Part shown: piece by piece, positions 56,153 to 64,000 of the stretch
How positions within the stretch are numbered: position 1 is the first letter of the stretch
Layout: every line of letters begins with the position of its first letter
Assembly: GCF_002608565.1 (NCBI RefSeq)
Contig: NZ_LIXM01000009.1
Coordinates: forward strand, 94,474 to 158,473
Source of the DNA: Vibrio sp. PID17_43
Lineage (GTDB): Bacteria > Pseudomonadota > Gammaproteobacteria > Enterobacterales > Vibrionaceae
Reading direction: 5' to 3'
Length of the DNA: 64,000 nt
Made by a program: the position numbers and the translations under genes
The notes under the pieces: generated by a model
What the model was told of the DNA's origin: nothing
Seen by the model: the letters and a program-made list of their open reading frames with translations, nothing else
Databases searched by the model: none

Positions 56153-56896
56153 TTAATTAGAATGATACTTTGTGAGCAAATACAGTTTTCTTCTTAACTG
56201 TTCATAGAATCGAAAGGCTTCGATGTATAACTTGTTTGTCAAACCCAATTTGGCTTTACATTTTCGTGTATGCCCAATGGTCGAGGGTATCGCTGCACGG
56301 AATACTACGTCAGGAAAGATACTCATAATATCAATGTCATGAATCCAGACCTTTTCCATGTAGTCATCGACAGGAAAGAGTATTTCCTTGGCATGATTCA
56401 CAAGTTGTGAAGCAGTTTCTGGGCGTATTAAATACCCCATAGCCCCCGTTGTGGGGCTAGCATAATCACCGAGAGCAAACGTTTCTGTTATCGCTTCTAC
56501 TGTTTTAAATGGAATGCCTCGCTTGGATGCGGCTAACTTAACAAGCGCGCGAGGAGTGAATTTGGTATCTGCATCTTTCAATACCGTTACTAAAGATGCG
56601 ATCTCTGGATGAATATCGACATTGTCCTCCAACACTAGTACGTCTTGTTGATGTTTGACACACCATTGCCATATGGCCATATGACTAAAAAAGCAGGCAA
56701 CTTCGCCCTCTGTTAGTTGGTAGCCTTTTAAGCGGTATGTTTTAGCCGGTTTTACCTGTTCTCTTTGTGCATCTGTTAAATCCTGAGGAGATAGAGCATC
56801 AAAGAATTCGAACTCAACATTGGCAGCATTGAGCATTGCGCTAATTCGCTCTCGGCGTTCAATGGACTTCTTAAGACTTAAGACGAAGATTTTCAT
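56153..56896 (-). CDS. LPS glycosyltransferase, GT25 family (copy B)
   Basis: A 247-residue enzyme from the ATG at 56896, aligned with copy A (MKIFVLSLKKSIERRERI against MKVFVVSLARSIIRRERI). The motif again reads EDN ('VLVLEDNVDI'). Shared 'LVNHAKEILFPVDDYMEKVW' supports recent common ancestry. An ATG four codons upstream is also possible. The start lies inside the waaL end (overlap 26 bases). A 157-base gap follows before lpxM. Confidence 0.85.
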   Translation of the reverse strand: MKIFVLSLKKSIERRERISAMLNAANVEFEFFDALSPQDLTDAQREQVKPAKTYRLKGYQLTEGEVACFFSHMAIWQWCVKHQQDVLVLEDNVDIHPEIASLVTVLKDADTKFTPRALVKLAASKRGIPFKTVEAITETFALGDYASPTTGAMGYLIRPETASQLVNHAKEILFPVDDYMEKVWIHDIDIMSIFPDVVFRAAIPSTIGHTRKCKAKLGLTNKLYIEAFRFYEQLRRKLYLLTKYHSN

Positions 56897-58028
56897 CACG
56901 GCACTCATTTGAATAATATAAAAGCAAACAACATAAATAGAAGCTTAGTGTACTCGCGTTACTTAAAGGTACATCGGTTAAACCTGAGACCGCATATACA
57001 CTACATACCAGTAGCATAGCATCGGTACGGGGCATGAAATACCGCACGTAATGAACAACCGGAACAATCAAAAAACCGATGACGATGACGACGCCAATTA
57101 AACCATCACGAACCCAACTTGAAATGACTTGATTGTGGTAGTGATGCAGGACGGTTAAGTCTAGTCCGCCATGTTTATCAAAGCGCTCTTGTAGTAAAGG
57201 CTTGTCCTCATAGCCATGCCCAAGCAGTGGCGCAGATGGGATAAACGATAATCCTGCCTTCCATAGCTCTAGTCTAGAGTGGATACTGTAGGATTTATTT
57301 GACGTATTTTCATTGTACTCGCCCACTTGATTTAACTTGTGGCTTAGAAAAGAGTTGGATAGCACCTGAGGTGTCAGAACACTAATACTCAGAAAAAAAA
57401 TGATAAGAGCGTTTTTAGGTTTCTTCTCAAAAAGGGCTTGCAAGATTAATATACTGATAGCCACAGTTAAGGCGAGTAGCGGCCCTCGAGAAGAAGCGCC
57501 AATAAACGGAAAGCTAACCAAGATGAAAGAGGTGATACCCGTTAGTTTGAAATATAATGGTGTCTGGGCGACCAAGTAAAGGCTCAAAATTGCAATGGTA
57601 GCCGTGTATGTCGCAAAGTTTATGCGGTTTAAATGCCAGATATTGTCACTGCCTAGCAGCACATAGTATAGACATGCCGATACTGCTGATAACACAACAA
57701 GTCCTGCTAGCATGTTTTTTGAAAGCTTAGGTCGTGCGAGAAAAAGCGAGCATAAAGCTATTGAAATGACAACTCGAAGCGTGCTTGAGCTAAAGTCATG
57801 ATATTCTTTGCTAAAAATATAGTAAATAGAAATGATAATAAGAGCTTTGCTTATCCAATCCCAGTGAAAATGGAATTGATGGTGAGCTCGAAAATAGACA
57901 ATTTGATAGATTGCGATCGAAGCTAAAGTAATGAGTATGATATCTTTGGTCGCATCGGCGTACCAAAACATCGCGGTAAAAACAAACAGAATCGGCAAGA
58001 GTGCGACTGAGCGAAGTGCGTTATTCAT
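56871..58028 (-). CDS. waaL: O-antigen ligase WaaL (Wzy_C family)
   Basis: A 385-residue integral membrane protein with about 10-12 helices. The Wzy_C periplasmic loop (about 225-310) has 'HSRLELWKAGLSFIPSAPLL', 'GHGYEDKPLL' and 'HHYHNQVISSWVRDGLIGVV', where the His residues are functionally important in ligases. It joins undecaprenyl-linked O-antigen to the core. Its position between hldD and core genes favours ligase over polymerase. Confidence 0.85.
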   Translation of the reverse strand: MNNALRSVALLPILFVFTAMFWYADATKDIILITLASIAIYQIVYFRAHHQFHFHWDWISKALIIISIYYIFSKEYHDFSSSTLRVVISIALCSLFLARPKLSKNMLAGLVVLSAVSACLYYVLLGSDNIWHLNRINFATYTATIAILSLYLVAQTPLYFKLTGITSFILVSFPFIGASSRGPLLALTVAISILILQALFEKKPKNALIIFFLSISVLTPQVLSNSFLSHKLNQVGEYNENTSNKSYSIHSRLELWKAGLSFIPSAPLLGHGYEDKPLLQERFDKHGGLDLTVLHHYHNQVISSWVRDGLIGVVIVIGFLIVPVVHYVRYFMPRTDAMLLVCSVYAVSGLTDVPLSNASTLSFYLCCLLLYYSNECRDENLRLKS

Positions 58029-58046
58029 TTTAAAATATCTCAGGAA

Positions 58047-58077
58047 GGAGCGGAGTCAAAGGCCGCTCCTTTTTTTT
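58047..58077. other. Hairpin upstream of waaL, terminator-like on the plus strand
   Basis: GGAGCGG (58047-58053) pairs with CCGCTCC (58063-58069) with T8 on the right. The genes here run leftward, so the T run lies on the wrong side for hldD. It may block antisense transcription into hldD, or act as a structured leader of waaL. Confidence 0.6.
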
Positions 58078-58134
58078 AAGAGACTGAAACTGTAGGGCGT
58101 TCCAAAATGGTTGTAACAAACGGAATCGATAGTA

Positions 58135-59076
58135 TTAGCTATTTTGAATCGCAAGATACTCAGCAACGCCTTCTGCAACCGTCTTAAATTCTACGTCACA
58201 GCCTGCAGCACGAAGCTTCGTCAGATCGGCTTGTGTGAACTCTTGGTACGCGCCTTTAAGGTGGTCTGGGAATGGGATGGTTTGGATTTCGCCTTTGCCG
58301 TGATGGGTGATCACCGCTTTTGCCACTTCTTCAAAGGATTCTGCTCGGCCAGTGCCGCAGTTAAAGATGCCTGATACACCGTTCTCTAGGAACCAAAGAT
58401 TTACTTTAGCGACATCGCCAACGTAGACGAAATCACGTTTGAATGTTTCGCTACCAGCAAAAAGTTTTGGGTTCTCACCGGCGTTGATTTGGTTGTTCAG
58501 GTGGAATGCTACCGATGCCATGCTGCCTTTGTGATCTTCACGTGGGCCGTAGACGTTAAAGTAACGGAAACCAGTAATTTGTGACAGTTTCTCACCGTGC
58601 TCTTCGGCATCTTGGCTTAGGCGACGTACGTAGTTATCAAACTGCTGTTTTGAGTAACCATATACGTTGAGTGCCCCTTCGTATTCACGCTCTTCAACAA
58701 ACGTATCGGTTTCACCGTAAGTCGCAGCAGATGAAGCGTATAGGAACGGAATTTCACGATCTAAACAGTAGTGAAGTAGCTCTTTTGAGTACTCATAGTT
58801 GTTCAGCATCATGTACTTGCCGTCCCACTCAGTGGTTGCTGAGCAAGCTCCTTCATGGAACACCGCTTCGATCGGGCCAAAATCATCACCAGCCATGATT
58901 TGGGTAAGGAAGTCGTCACGATCCATGTAATCAGTGATATCAAGATCAACTAAGTTTTTAAACTTCTTGCCATTTTTTAGGTTGTCGACAACCAGAATAT
59001 CGTTAATACCTGCTTCATTTAGCGCTTTAACAATGTTGCTGCCGATCATGCCAGCACCACCAGTTACGATGATCAT
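58135..59076 (-). CDS. hldD: ADP-L-glycero-D-manno-heptose 6-epimerase
   Basis: A 313-residue SDR enzyme making ADP-L-glycero-D-manno-heptose, the donor for OpsX and WaaF. It has the NADP motif '[14 protein letters not shown]' at the N-terminus, catalytic Tyr139/Lys143 in '[10 protein letters not shown]', and '[20 protein letters not shown]'. hldD (gmhD) marks the usual left border of the capsule/O-antigen locus in vibrios. Confidence 0.97.
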   Translation of the reverse strand: MIIVTGGAGMIGSNIVKALNEAGINDILVVDNLKNGKKFKNLVDLDITDYMDRDDFLTQIMAGDDFGPIEAVFHEGACSATTEWDGKYMMLNNYEYSKELLHYCLDREIPFLYASSAATYGETDTFVEEREYEGALNVYGYSKQQFDNYVRRLSQDAEEHGEKLSQITGFRYFNVYGPREDHKGSMASVAFHLNNQINAGENPKLFAGSETFKRDFVYVGDVAKVNLWFLENGVSGIFNCGTGRAESFEEVAKAVITHHGKGEIQTIPFPDHLKGAYQEFTQADLTKLRAAGCDVEFKTVAEGVAEYLAIQNS

Positions 59077-59174
59077 AAGACTTCCACCATAGATTAAAAT
59101 TTTCTCAGGAATTTTAGCAAGAAACGAAAAATAGCGCTATGGATGGGGAAAGAAAGGTTTGAGGGTAAAAGAAA

Positions 59175-59708
59175 GGTCCTAGGATCCTAGGGCCTAATGT
59201 TTTGGATTACGGATTATGCGCAATCGTTGTCTTTGAGTTATAAGGAAGATACTTGTCATTCTGAACCGTGAGGGACGAACGTGATTCAGAATTTACTGAC
59301 CGATTGTGCGGTAGTGAGATGGTTCTATTTGGTTGGGGAGCTTGCTGAGGTTAGATTCTTAGTCTCGCTTGAGCTCGCTAGAATGACGAACCTTCTCGGT
59401 TGAGAGCGCGTTAAAGTAACTGTCATTCTGAACAGTGAGGGACGAACGTGATTCAGAATCTACAGACCGAGTTTGATATCACTAAGGAGATATTCCGAAA
59501 TTAAATAGTGCGCTGATAATAGATTCCGGATGCTCGCTTGAGCTCGTCCGGAATGACGCCGTTAGTTCAGTGAGTGTTTTTCTGTAAGCGCAGCGCTCGG
59601 TATTCGGTATTCCAGTCACTTTCTCAAAAGGTAATGAAATCCACAAACTTCCAGCACGCTCCACTTAGGACCTAGGATCTAAAACCTAGGCCCTAAAATC
59701 TAGGATCT
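59175..59708. repeat. Composite repeat element after hldD (two core copies)
   Basis: About 530 bases fill most of the 59077-59750 gap. CCTAGG-rich ends lie at 59175-59195 and 59668-59708. Inside are the duplicated heptamer GGATTACGGATTA, core copy 3 (59255-59387), core copy 4 (59422-59557) in the same direction, and a right flank with GGTATTCGGTATTCC. The order matches 37417-37795, which has only one core. Copies 3 and 4 differ mostly in the middle and in the right hairpin. No coding capacity. Confidence 0.85.
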
Positions 59709-59717
59709 TTAAAAAAC

Positions 59718-59738
59718 AAAAAGGGAGCCGAAGCCCCC
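59718..59738 (-). terminator. Terminator of the yjb operon
   Basis: Read leftward: a 6-bp stem GGGGGC/GCTCCC (one G-U) closed by a TTCG tetraloop, then TTTTT. It lies 13 bases past the yjbH stop. Confidence 0.85.
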
Positions 59739-59750
59739 TAATCGATTTTA

Positions 59751-61949
59751 CTATTTTACTTCCGAACGGTTTGGTCTTTGTAACCAAGGATTACGTTCGT
59801 CCGTCAATTTAATGAGATCATACTTTCTATTTAGCTTTTGGCCGCCATCACGAGTGATCGGTTGCCAAGAAAAGTTTGCTCTATTATTACTTGGTTTCAC
59901 GGTCATGATATCGTATGGGATTGAAATATAGAGACCTTTAGTAAAGCTACCTTCACCAAATTCATCAGCAGTTAAATTTGTAAACGAAGCATAAGCACCA
60001 GCTATTACGCCACTATCAAATTGTTTAGCTACGTTTAACTGAGTACCAACGTCACCACCTAGGAACTGCCCCACATCGACCTGAATCATCAAATTGGATA
60101 GGAAATCCCATTGCGGGTAGTAGTACGCAGAAACGAAACCTGTAAATCCTTTATCGATGACTTGGAAAGGATCTCCGTATTCTGGAACATATTGCCACTT
60201 TTCATCGTAAACACCAAAGTAGCTTTGCGGATCACGTTGAGAAATCAAGTTAACATCCGCACCAATTGCCCAGTTAGCGCCTTGAGGTCGGTACAAAAAT
60301 TCCGTACCGACACCAGCAAACATGCTTTCCAAGTAACCCGCATAGAACTGCTGGTCCATGGTATCCGAGTATTCTTGGAACCAAGTCAATTGTAGGTTTT
60401 GCATGGTTACAGGGTATTCGTCTCGATATGCTCTAAACATAGTACGCACGCGAGGGATTGTGGTGCCATCAGGCGGAGTAACGTAGTTAAATTTGTCGTA
60501 GTTATTGTACCAATCCCAGTAAAGCGCACCTCCTACTTCTAGTTGGTCTGTTAGCCAGTAAGAGGCTTCTCCCTTAAGACCGACACTAAAGAAATAAAAT
60601 GTTTCAGCGGCCCCTAGTGTTTGTACTAGCTGTGGAGAAAAGCCGTAGTCAAAACGCTTAAAACCATCGTATGTCAATTCGCTTTGAGGAGTGTCGTTCG
60701 ATGTAGAAACCGCGTCTTCAATTTTTGGCTCGATGTAGTTTACTTGCGCAAAATCTCGATACTTGTCTTTTGAAATAATCGCTTGGTCGCTGATCAAACC
60801 GCCATTTCGTTCATTGATGGTAAAAGTGTTTACGCTTTCAGGCATTTGATTGTAGAGTACCGCCGCGGCTTTTTCGTGTGCTTCGTTACGATCACGGTAT
60901 TTCTTCTGTGTACCAATAATCGAGACCGTCTCGTTTTCTACGTAAATTTGCGTATTCTCGTAGCCAGCGATTTTATCGAGCTCTTCGGTAACTCGCTGCC
61001 AATCCACATCAGACAGTTGATCCGGTTGTTGATCGCCTACTTCAGGTGTTGGAGTATCTCGCCAGAACGATGGCATCTTATTAAAATTAGTGTACAAGTT
61101 CACGCCCGCCACTAAGATATCGCCACGCTCATAGCTGACGCGCAGATCCGCCATATGGCCTAAGCGGTACAGCACACCAAAGTTCCACGGTGTGTGTGGA
61201 GTCATGTCGACTTTACCACGAGTTACTGGATAGTCTTCGCTGTAATCATTACTGTCGTATTCGAGCTTAAAGCGCAGTGGCGCATGCAGCGTTTGGTATT
61301 CCACCCCGCCAAATAGCGCCGATGGGCCTTTAAACCAGCGCTCAAAATCGACATTGCCGCCGTTACCTTTAAAATCAGAAGGGCGCTCACAGTACTTGTC
61401 TGATAGTTTGCAAGCGGGGTTACTGATGTTGTCACGGGTGCCTAGGTAGCCCCAGCCCATGCCCAGCGTAAAATCGAAGCTGCCTACGTTCGGGTTAGAG
61501 TAGCGCTTGGTTGCTGCAACAAATTCGCCATCAAACAGGCCCGTACCGGCAAAGTCGCGGATACCGACCGATAATTCTGGCAGGTATTGGGATTCTTCTA
61601 ACAAGCGAATTTTAAAATCGATGCCTTTATCGGTGAATTTGGTATCACCGGAAAAGCTTGGGTCTTCACTATAGAGAACATCATTCACCCTAGTGTAGCG
61701 AATTGTGGTTTCTAGCCAAGGTAATACTTGTAGCGTTACGTTGTAGAATAGGTATTCATCACTGCCGGTCAAAGCAAAGTTGAATTCACCTTCTGACGCC
61801 ATGCGGCCAGTTGGCATTTGCATTAAGCCCACACCGCCAAAGTCCATCTGTGATGGTTGCAAAGGTGGTGCTTCAAAAGGCATTTCTTGAGCCCAAACGA
61901 GTACCGGGCCCATTAATGAAAGGGTTAAACTGGTTCTAATTAGCGTCAT
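59751..61949 (-). CDS. yjbH: YjbH-like outer-membrane exopolysaccharide protein
   Basis: A 732-residue protein of the YjbH/GfcD (DUF940) family with a signal peptide ('TLSLMGPVLVWAQEMPF'). The N-terminal 'GGVGLMQMPTGRMASEGEFN' and the long beta-rich body ('RYTRVNDVLYSEDPSF', 'VGAGTEF'-like strands near 530) suggest one or two barrels. The middle contains a small soluble domain (about 310-360). Family members help secrete group 4 capsule-like polysaccharide. It overlaps yjbG by 4 bases. Confidence 0.88.
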   Translation of the reverse strand: MTLIRTSLTLSLMGPVLVWAQEMPFEAPPLQPSQMDFGGVGLMQMPTGRMASEGEFNFALTGSDEYLFYNVTLQVLPWLETTIRYTRVNDVLYSEDPSFSGDTKFTDKGIDFKIRLLEESQYLPELSVGIRDFAGTGLFDGEFVAATKRYSNPNVGSFDFTLGMGWGYLGTRDNISNPACKLSDKYCERPSDFKGNGGNVDFERWFKGPSALFGGVEYQTLHAPLRFKLEYDSNDYSEDYPVTRGKVDMTPHTPWNFGVLYRLGHMADLRVSYERGDILVAGVNLYTNFNKMPSFWRDTPTPEVGDQQPDQLSDVDWQRVTEELDKIAGYENTQIYVENETVSIIGTQKKYRDRNEAHEKAAAVLYNQMPESVNTFTINERNGGLISDQAIISKDKYRDFAQVNYIEPKIEDAVSTSNDTPQSELTYDGFKRFDYGFSPQLVQTLGAAETFYFFSVGLKGEASYWLTDQLEVGGALYWDWYNNYDKFNYVTPPDGTTIPRVRTMFRAYRDEYPVTMQNLQLTWFQEYSDTMDQQFYAGYLESMFAGVGTEFLYRPQGANWAIGADVNLISQRDPQSYFGVYDEKWQYVPEYGDPFQVIDKGFTGFVSAYYYPQWDFLSNLMIQVDVGQFLGGDVGTQLNVAKQFDSGVIAGAYASFTNLTADEFGEGSFTKGLYISIPYDIMTVKPSNNRANFSWQPITRDGGQKLNRKYDLIKLTDERNPWLQRPNRSEVK

Positions 61950-62698
61950 AGTGGCGTCTTCGAAGGCATTGGCTTAAGTTGAGTCAGTAGCTTGATGATA
62001 TTTTGATCCATTTCTGATTCTTCTAGTGACTCGAAAGGGATGTACACCATGGTGAGTGGTGGCAAGTAATATTGCGTGTTTAGCCAAGCGCCATGGTGTG
62101 GTTGCACCACATTACCATCAGGGTAGATCAGCACAGGGGGCTGAGAAAGTTCACCGATTCGAGACGCTAAATTATCAAGTTGTTGTTGCAGTGGAATGCC
62201 CGCTTGTGAACTGACCGCAAAGACATTGTCTAGATTGCCAAGATAGCGAACCTGCTCATCACGCGTTGCCGCTGCCAAGGACAATTGGCCTCGCAGGAGT
62301 GGGTTATCAAATTTATCAAGGCGGACTTGGTCAATATCGACAGCAGACAACACTCGCGGTGCAAACTGTTGGTGCTGGATGAACGTATACAAAGGATGCG
62401 CAGCTAAGTTGTACTGAATCATCTGATTCAATACGGTGTTTTTTAGCGCCGTGGTCTCTTGCTTTGCGTGTTCTGACTCATCAAACAATGTGGTGCCGAG
62501 TGGGTATTGCAGCACCATTTTCTGCGCTTGTGCCAGTTTGAGCACGTCTTCTAAGCGCACCGGTTGCTCCGATTGCAATTGCTTGCCTGTGCCCAATAAC
62601 TCCATCTGGAGTGAATCAGGGGTTTTTACTGATGATTGAGCGAAGCTTGTGCTGGCAAACAGGGATAGTGTTAAAAGGGCGGAAAGTCGTTTGCTCAT
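61946..62698 (-). CDS. yjbG: YjbG/GfcC-like periplasmic protein
   Basis: A 250-residue protein with a signal peptide (SALLTLSLFASTSFAQS). The GfcC core shows 'QPVRLEDVLKLAQAQ', 'GIPLQQQLDNLASRIGELSQ' and 'PPVLIYPDGNVVQPHHGAWL'. GfcC-fold proteins have two ubiquitin-like beta-grasp domains like those in Wza, supporting a role near the polysaccharide exporter. Overlaps of 4 bases on both sides show tight translational coupling. Confidence 0.85.
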   Translation of the reverse strand: MSKRLSALLTLSLFASTSFAQSSVKTPDSLQMELLGTGKQLQSEQPVRLEDVLKLAQAQKMVLQYPLGTTLFDESEHAKQETTALKNTVLNQMIQYNLAAHPLYTFIQHQQFAPRVLSAVDIDQVRLDKFDNPLLRGQLSLAAATRDEQVRYLGNLDNVFAVSSQAGIPLQQQLDNLASRIGELSQPPVLIYPDGNVVQPHHGAWLNTQYYLPPLTMVYIPFESLEESEMDQNIIKLLTQLKPMPSKTPL

Positions 62699-63369
62699 GA
62701 TTTGCTGTACCCTTGCAAAATGGTTAGCTCAATGGGCACCATGTTTGGCCCAAGGTGTTGCAAGGTTTTGATGACTTGCCCTTGGTTATCGACCCAATAA
62801 ACGTTGTCGACACTTTGCGATAAGGTCGGAAAGTGAACCGATTCACGGTAGACATTGGTCTGAGTGGTAGAGATTGGCGTATTGACCGGCTCTGTGCCTT
62901 GATAAGTGCGCGTTACCTTCGCCGGAAAACCGTAGCGGTATTGTTCACGCCAATCGTAAGAGAGAGGGTACTCGATTTGACTCGGTGTATAAGCCGGCAC
63001 GCTGCCGTACACACCCGCTAAATTATTCTTCTGTAAGCCAATCGTTTTTACGATATGGCCGTTTTCTGTCACCACCATCGCCTTGTCTGCACTGACCCAT
63101 TTTAGTTGGGTTTTACCGGTTAACGGGTTTTGCTCGGCAAAGGCGAGAACAACAAAGACTTGTTTTTGGTCGCCGATTTTTAAATAGGCGCTGGCGTAAG
63201 GGACGGCTTTAATTTCTTCTGCGGTGAGTTCTACATCGACGTAGTTACTGTAAGCTTCTTGTGCTGTTGCAGAAACATCGTTGAATTTTTGGGTACAACC
63301 GAAAATCAGGCTTAATGCGGGCAGGGCAACGAGCAGCTGCATCCACGTTCGTGGTCGAAAGGTAGTCAT
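62695..63369 (-). CDS. yjbF: YjbF/GfcB-like lipoprotein
   Basis: A 224-residue lipoprotein: the lipobox 'LSLIFGC' puts the lipidated Cys at residue 25. 'YASAYLKIGDQKQVFVVLAF' and 'YPLSYDWREQYRYGFPAKVT' match the YjbF family. Likely anchored in the outer membrane and acting with YjbG and YjbH in export. It begins 64 bases after yjbE. Confidence 0.88.
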   Translation of the reverse strand: MTTFRPRTWMQLLVALPALSLIFGCTQKFNDVSATAQEAYSNYVDVELTAEEIKAVPYASAYLKIGDQKQVFVVLAFAEQNPLTGKTQLKWVSADKAMVVTENGHIVKTIGLQKNNLAGVYGSVPAYTPSQIEYPLSYDWREQYRYGFPAKVTRTYQGTEPVNTPISTTQTNVYRESVHFPTLSQSVDNVYWVDNQGQVIKTLQHLGPNMVPIELTILQGYSKS

Positions 63370-63433
63370 TATTCCCTCTTACAAATAAAATCGCCCTGAA
63401 TTAATCAGGGCGACATAATAAACGTGAGTTTAC

Positions 63434-63643
63434 TTATTTTTTAACGCTAGTAGTAGTCGTTGTTGTAGAGTCGCTATCTGACGCTGCTACTGCAATTACT
63501 GTTACTGCTGCTGCCGCACCGATTGCTACTGCTGTTGTACCTGATGCAGATGCTGCTGCTGTACCAGTTGTACCTGTTTCAGTTGCTGCGAACGCCGTTG
63601 ATGCGCTTAGCGCCATAAGAATAGCTAGAGCTGTGTTTTTCAT
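63434..63643 (-). CDS. yjbE: YjbE/GfcA-like small secreted Thr-rich protein
   Basis: A 69-residue protein with a signal peptide (MKNTALAILMALSASTAFA), an Ala/Gly/Thr-rich middle, a short hydrophobic run (VAIGAAAAVTVIAVAAS) and a Ser/Thr tail ending TSVKK. The composition, length and first place in the operon match YjbE/GfcA. Its role is unknown. Confidence 0.85.
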   Translation of the reverse strand: MKNTALAILMALSASTAFAATETGTTGTAAASASGTTAVAIGAAAAVTVIAVAASDSDSTTTTTTSVKK

Positions 63644-63669
63644 TATTAATCCTTGTATTTCTAATTTTA

Positions 63670-63703
63670 AAACATCGATGTTTGATGCACTTATGGTGCA
63701 CCA
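63670..63703. promoter_or_regulatory. Two palindromes in the yjbE leader
   Basis: AAACATCGATGTTT (63670-63683) and TGGTGCACCA (63694-63703) are perfect palindromes of 14 and 10 bases, between the putative promoter and the yjbE start. They could be operators or transcript hairpins. Confidence 0.45.
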
Positions 63704-63709
63704 TTGATT

Positions 63710-63739
63710 ATTTTAGTTAAAAAACAACCAGCATGTAAA
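63710..63739 (-). promoter_or_regulatory. Possible yjb operon promoter
   Basis: Reading leftward: TTTACA (plus 63734-63739), an 18-base spacer, TAAAAT (63710-63715). The transcript would start near the TGGTGCACCA palindrome. Confidence 0.45.
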
Positions 63740-63780
63740 CAGTTTCTTATAAGGAATACAGGTTCTGGGGTTAAAAGAAA

Positions 63781-64000
63781 GGGCCTAGGAACTAATGTCA
63801 CGGATTACGGATTACGCTTAAATTTTGTCTCTGAGCTATTAAGGAAAATACTTGTCATTCTGAACCGTGAGGAACGAACGTGATTCAGGACCTACTATCC
63901 GATTTTGCGGTAGTGAGATGGCTCTATTTGGTTGGGGAGCTTGCTGAGGTTAGATTCTTAGTCTCGCTTGAGCTCGCTAGAATGACGAACCTTCTCGGTT
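63781..64000. repeat. Composite repeat element upstream of yjbE, cut by the window end (core copy 5)
   Basis: Starts GGGCCTAGG, then GGATTACGGATTACG, then core copy 5 (63854-63986). The core and the next 14 bases are nearly identical to 59255-59401, including the middle segment. It runs in the same direction as the copies after hldD. Confidence 0.85.

Overview
This window is chromosomal DNA from a marine gammaproteobacterium, almost certainly a Vibrio. The evidence is the gene neighbourhoods: bioH-tex, greB/ompR-envZ, gmk-rpoZ-spoT-trmH-recG, a TonB system of the TtpC type, rph-pyrE, slmA-coaBC-radC-rpmBG-mutM-coaD, and an LPS-core locus ending at hldD followed by a yjbEFGH-type operon. In vibrios the capsule/O-antigen locus usually lies next to hldD. 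Most of the window is core genome. I see no prophage, CRISPR array, tRNA or rRNA gene, and no transposase.

Layout. 0-6 kb: the end of bioH, a small unknown gene, tex, and an exported protein made of retropepsin-like repeats. 5.6-8.4 kb: greB, then ompR and envZ. 8.5-16.4 kb (minus strand): the xanthine permease xanP with its own PurR-type operator, then the gmk-rpoZ-spoT-trmH-recG cluster, split between trmH and recG by an interspersed repeat. 16.7-24.4 kb (minus): a TonB-dependent receptor followed by DUF3450, ttpC, exbB, exbD, tonB and a TPR gene, a self-contained outer-membrane import module. 25.2-30.9 kb (plus): a Yej-like peptide ABC importer whose ATPase is two separate genes. 31-34.8 kb: psiE, a YgiW-family gene, and a three-gene module (small membrane protein, HlyD-type adaptor, DUF2955 permease) that looks like an efflux system. 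34.9-45 kb: housekeeping genes, with lpxL among them.

43.9-59.1 kb is the LPS core/lipid A locus: GT25, GT90, GT2, WaaE-like, OpsX-like, DgkA, KdkA, WaaA, WaaF, two paralogous GT25 enzymes flanking lpxM, WaaL and HldD. KdkA plus OpsX plus WaaA suggests a Haemophilus-like inner core with a phosphorylated Kdo. Inside it is an AT-rich patch (about 50.05-52.0 kb) with a broken GT32 glycosyltransferase gene and a tagD plus LicD-like pair. The pair together suggests CDP-glycerol synthesis and phosphoglycerol transfer, perhaps onto LPS. This is the most interesting candidate for an undescribed function here.

59.1-64 kb: a yjbEFGH-type exopolysaccharide export operon (minus) bracketed by near-identical, same-orientation copies of a dispersed repeat. 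The repeat family has a core of about 133 bp (five copies in the window). Three loci carry it inside longer flanks with CCTAGG-rich ends and duplicated heptamers. All functional calls come from reading the translated sequence; no database search was run.
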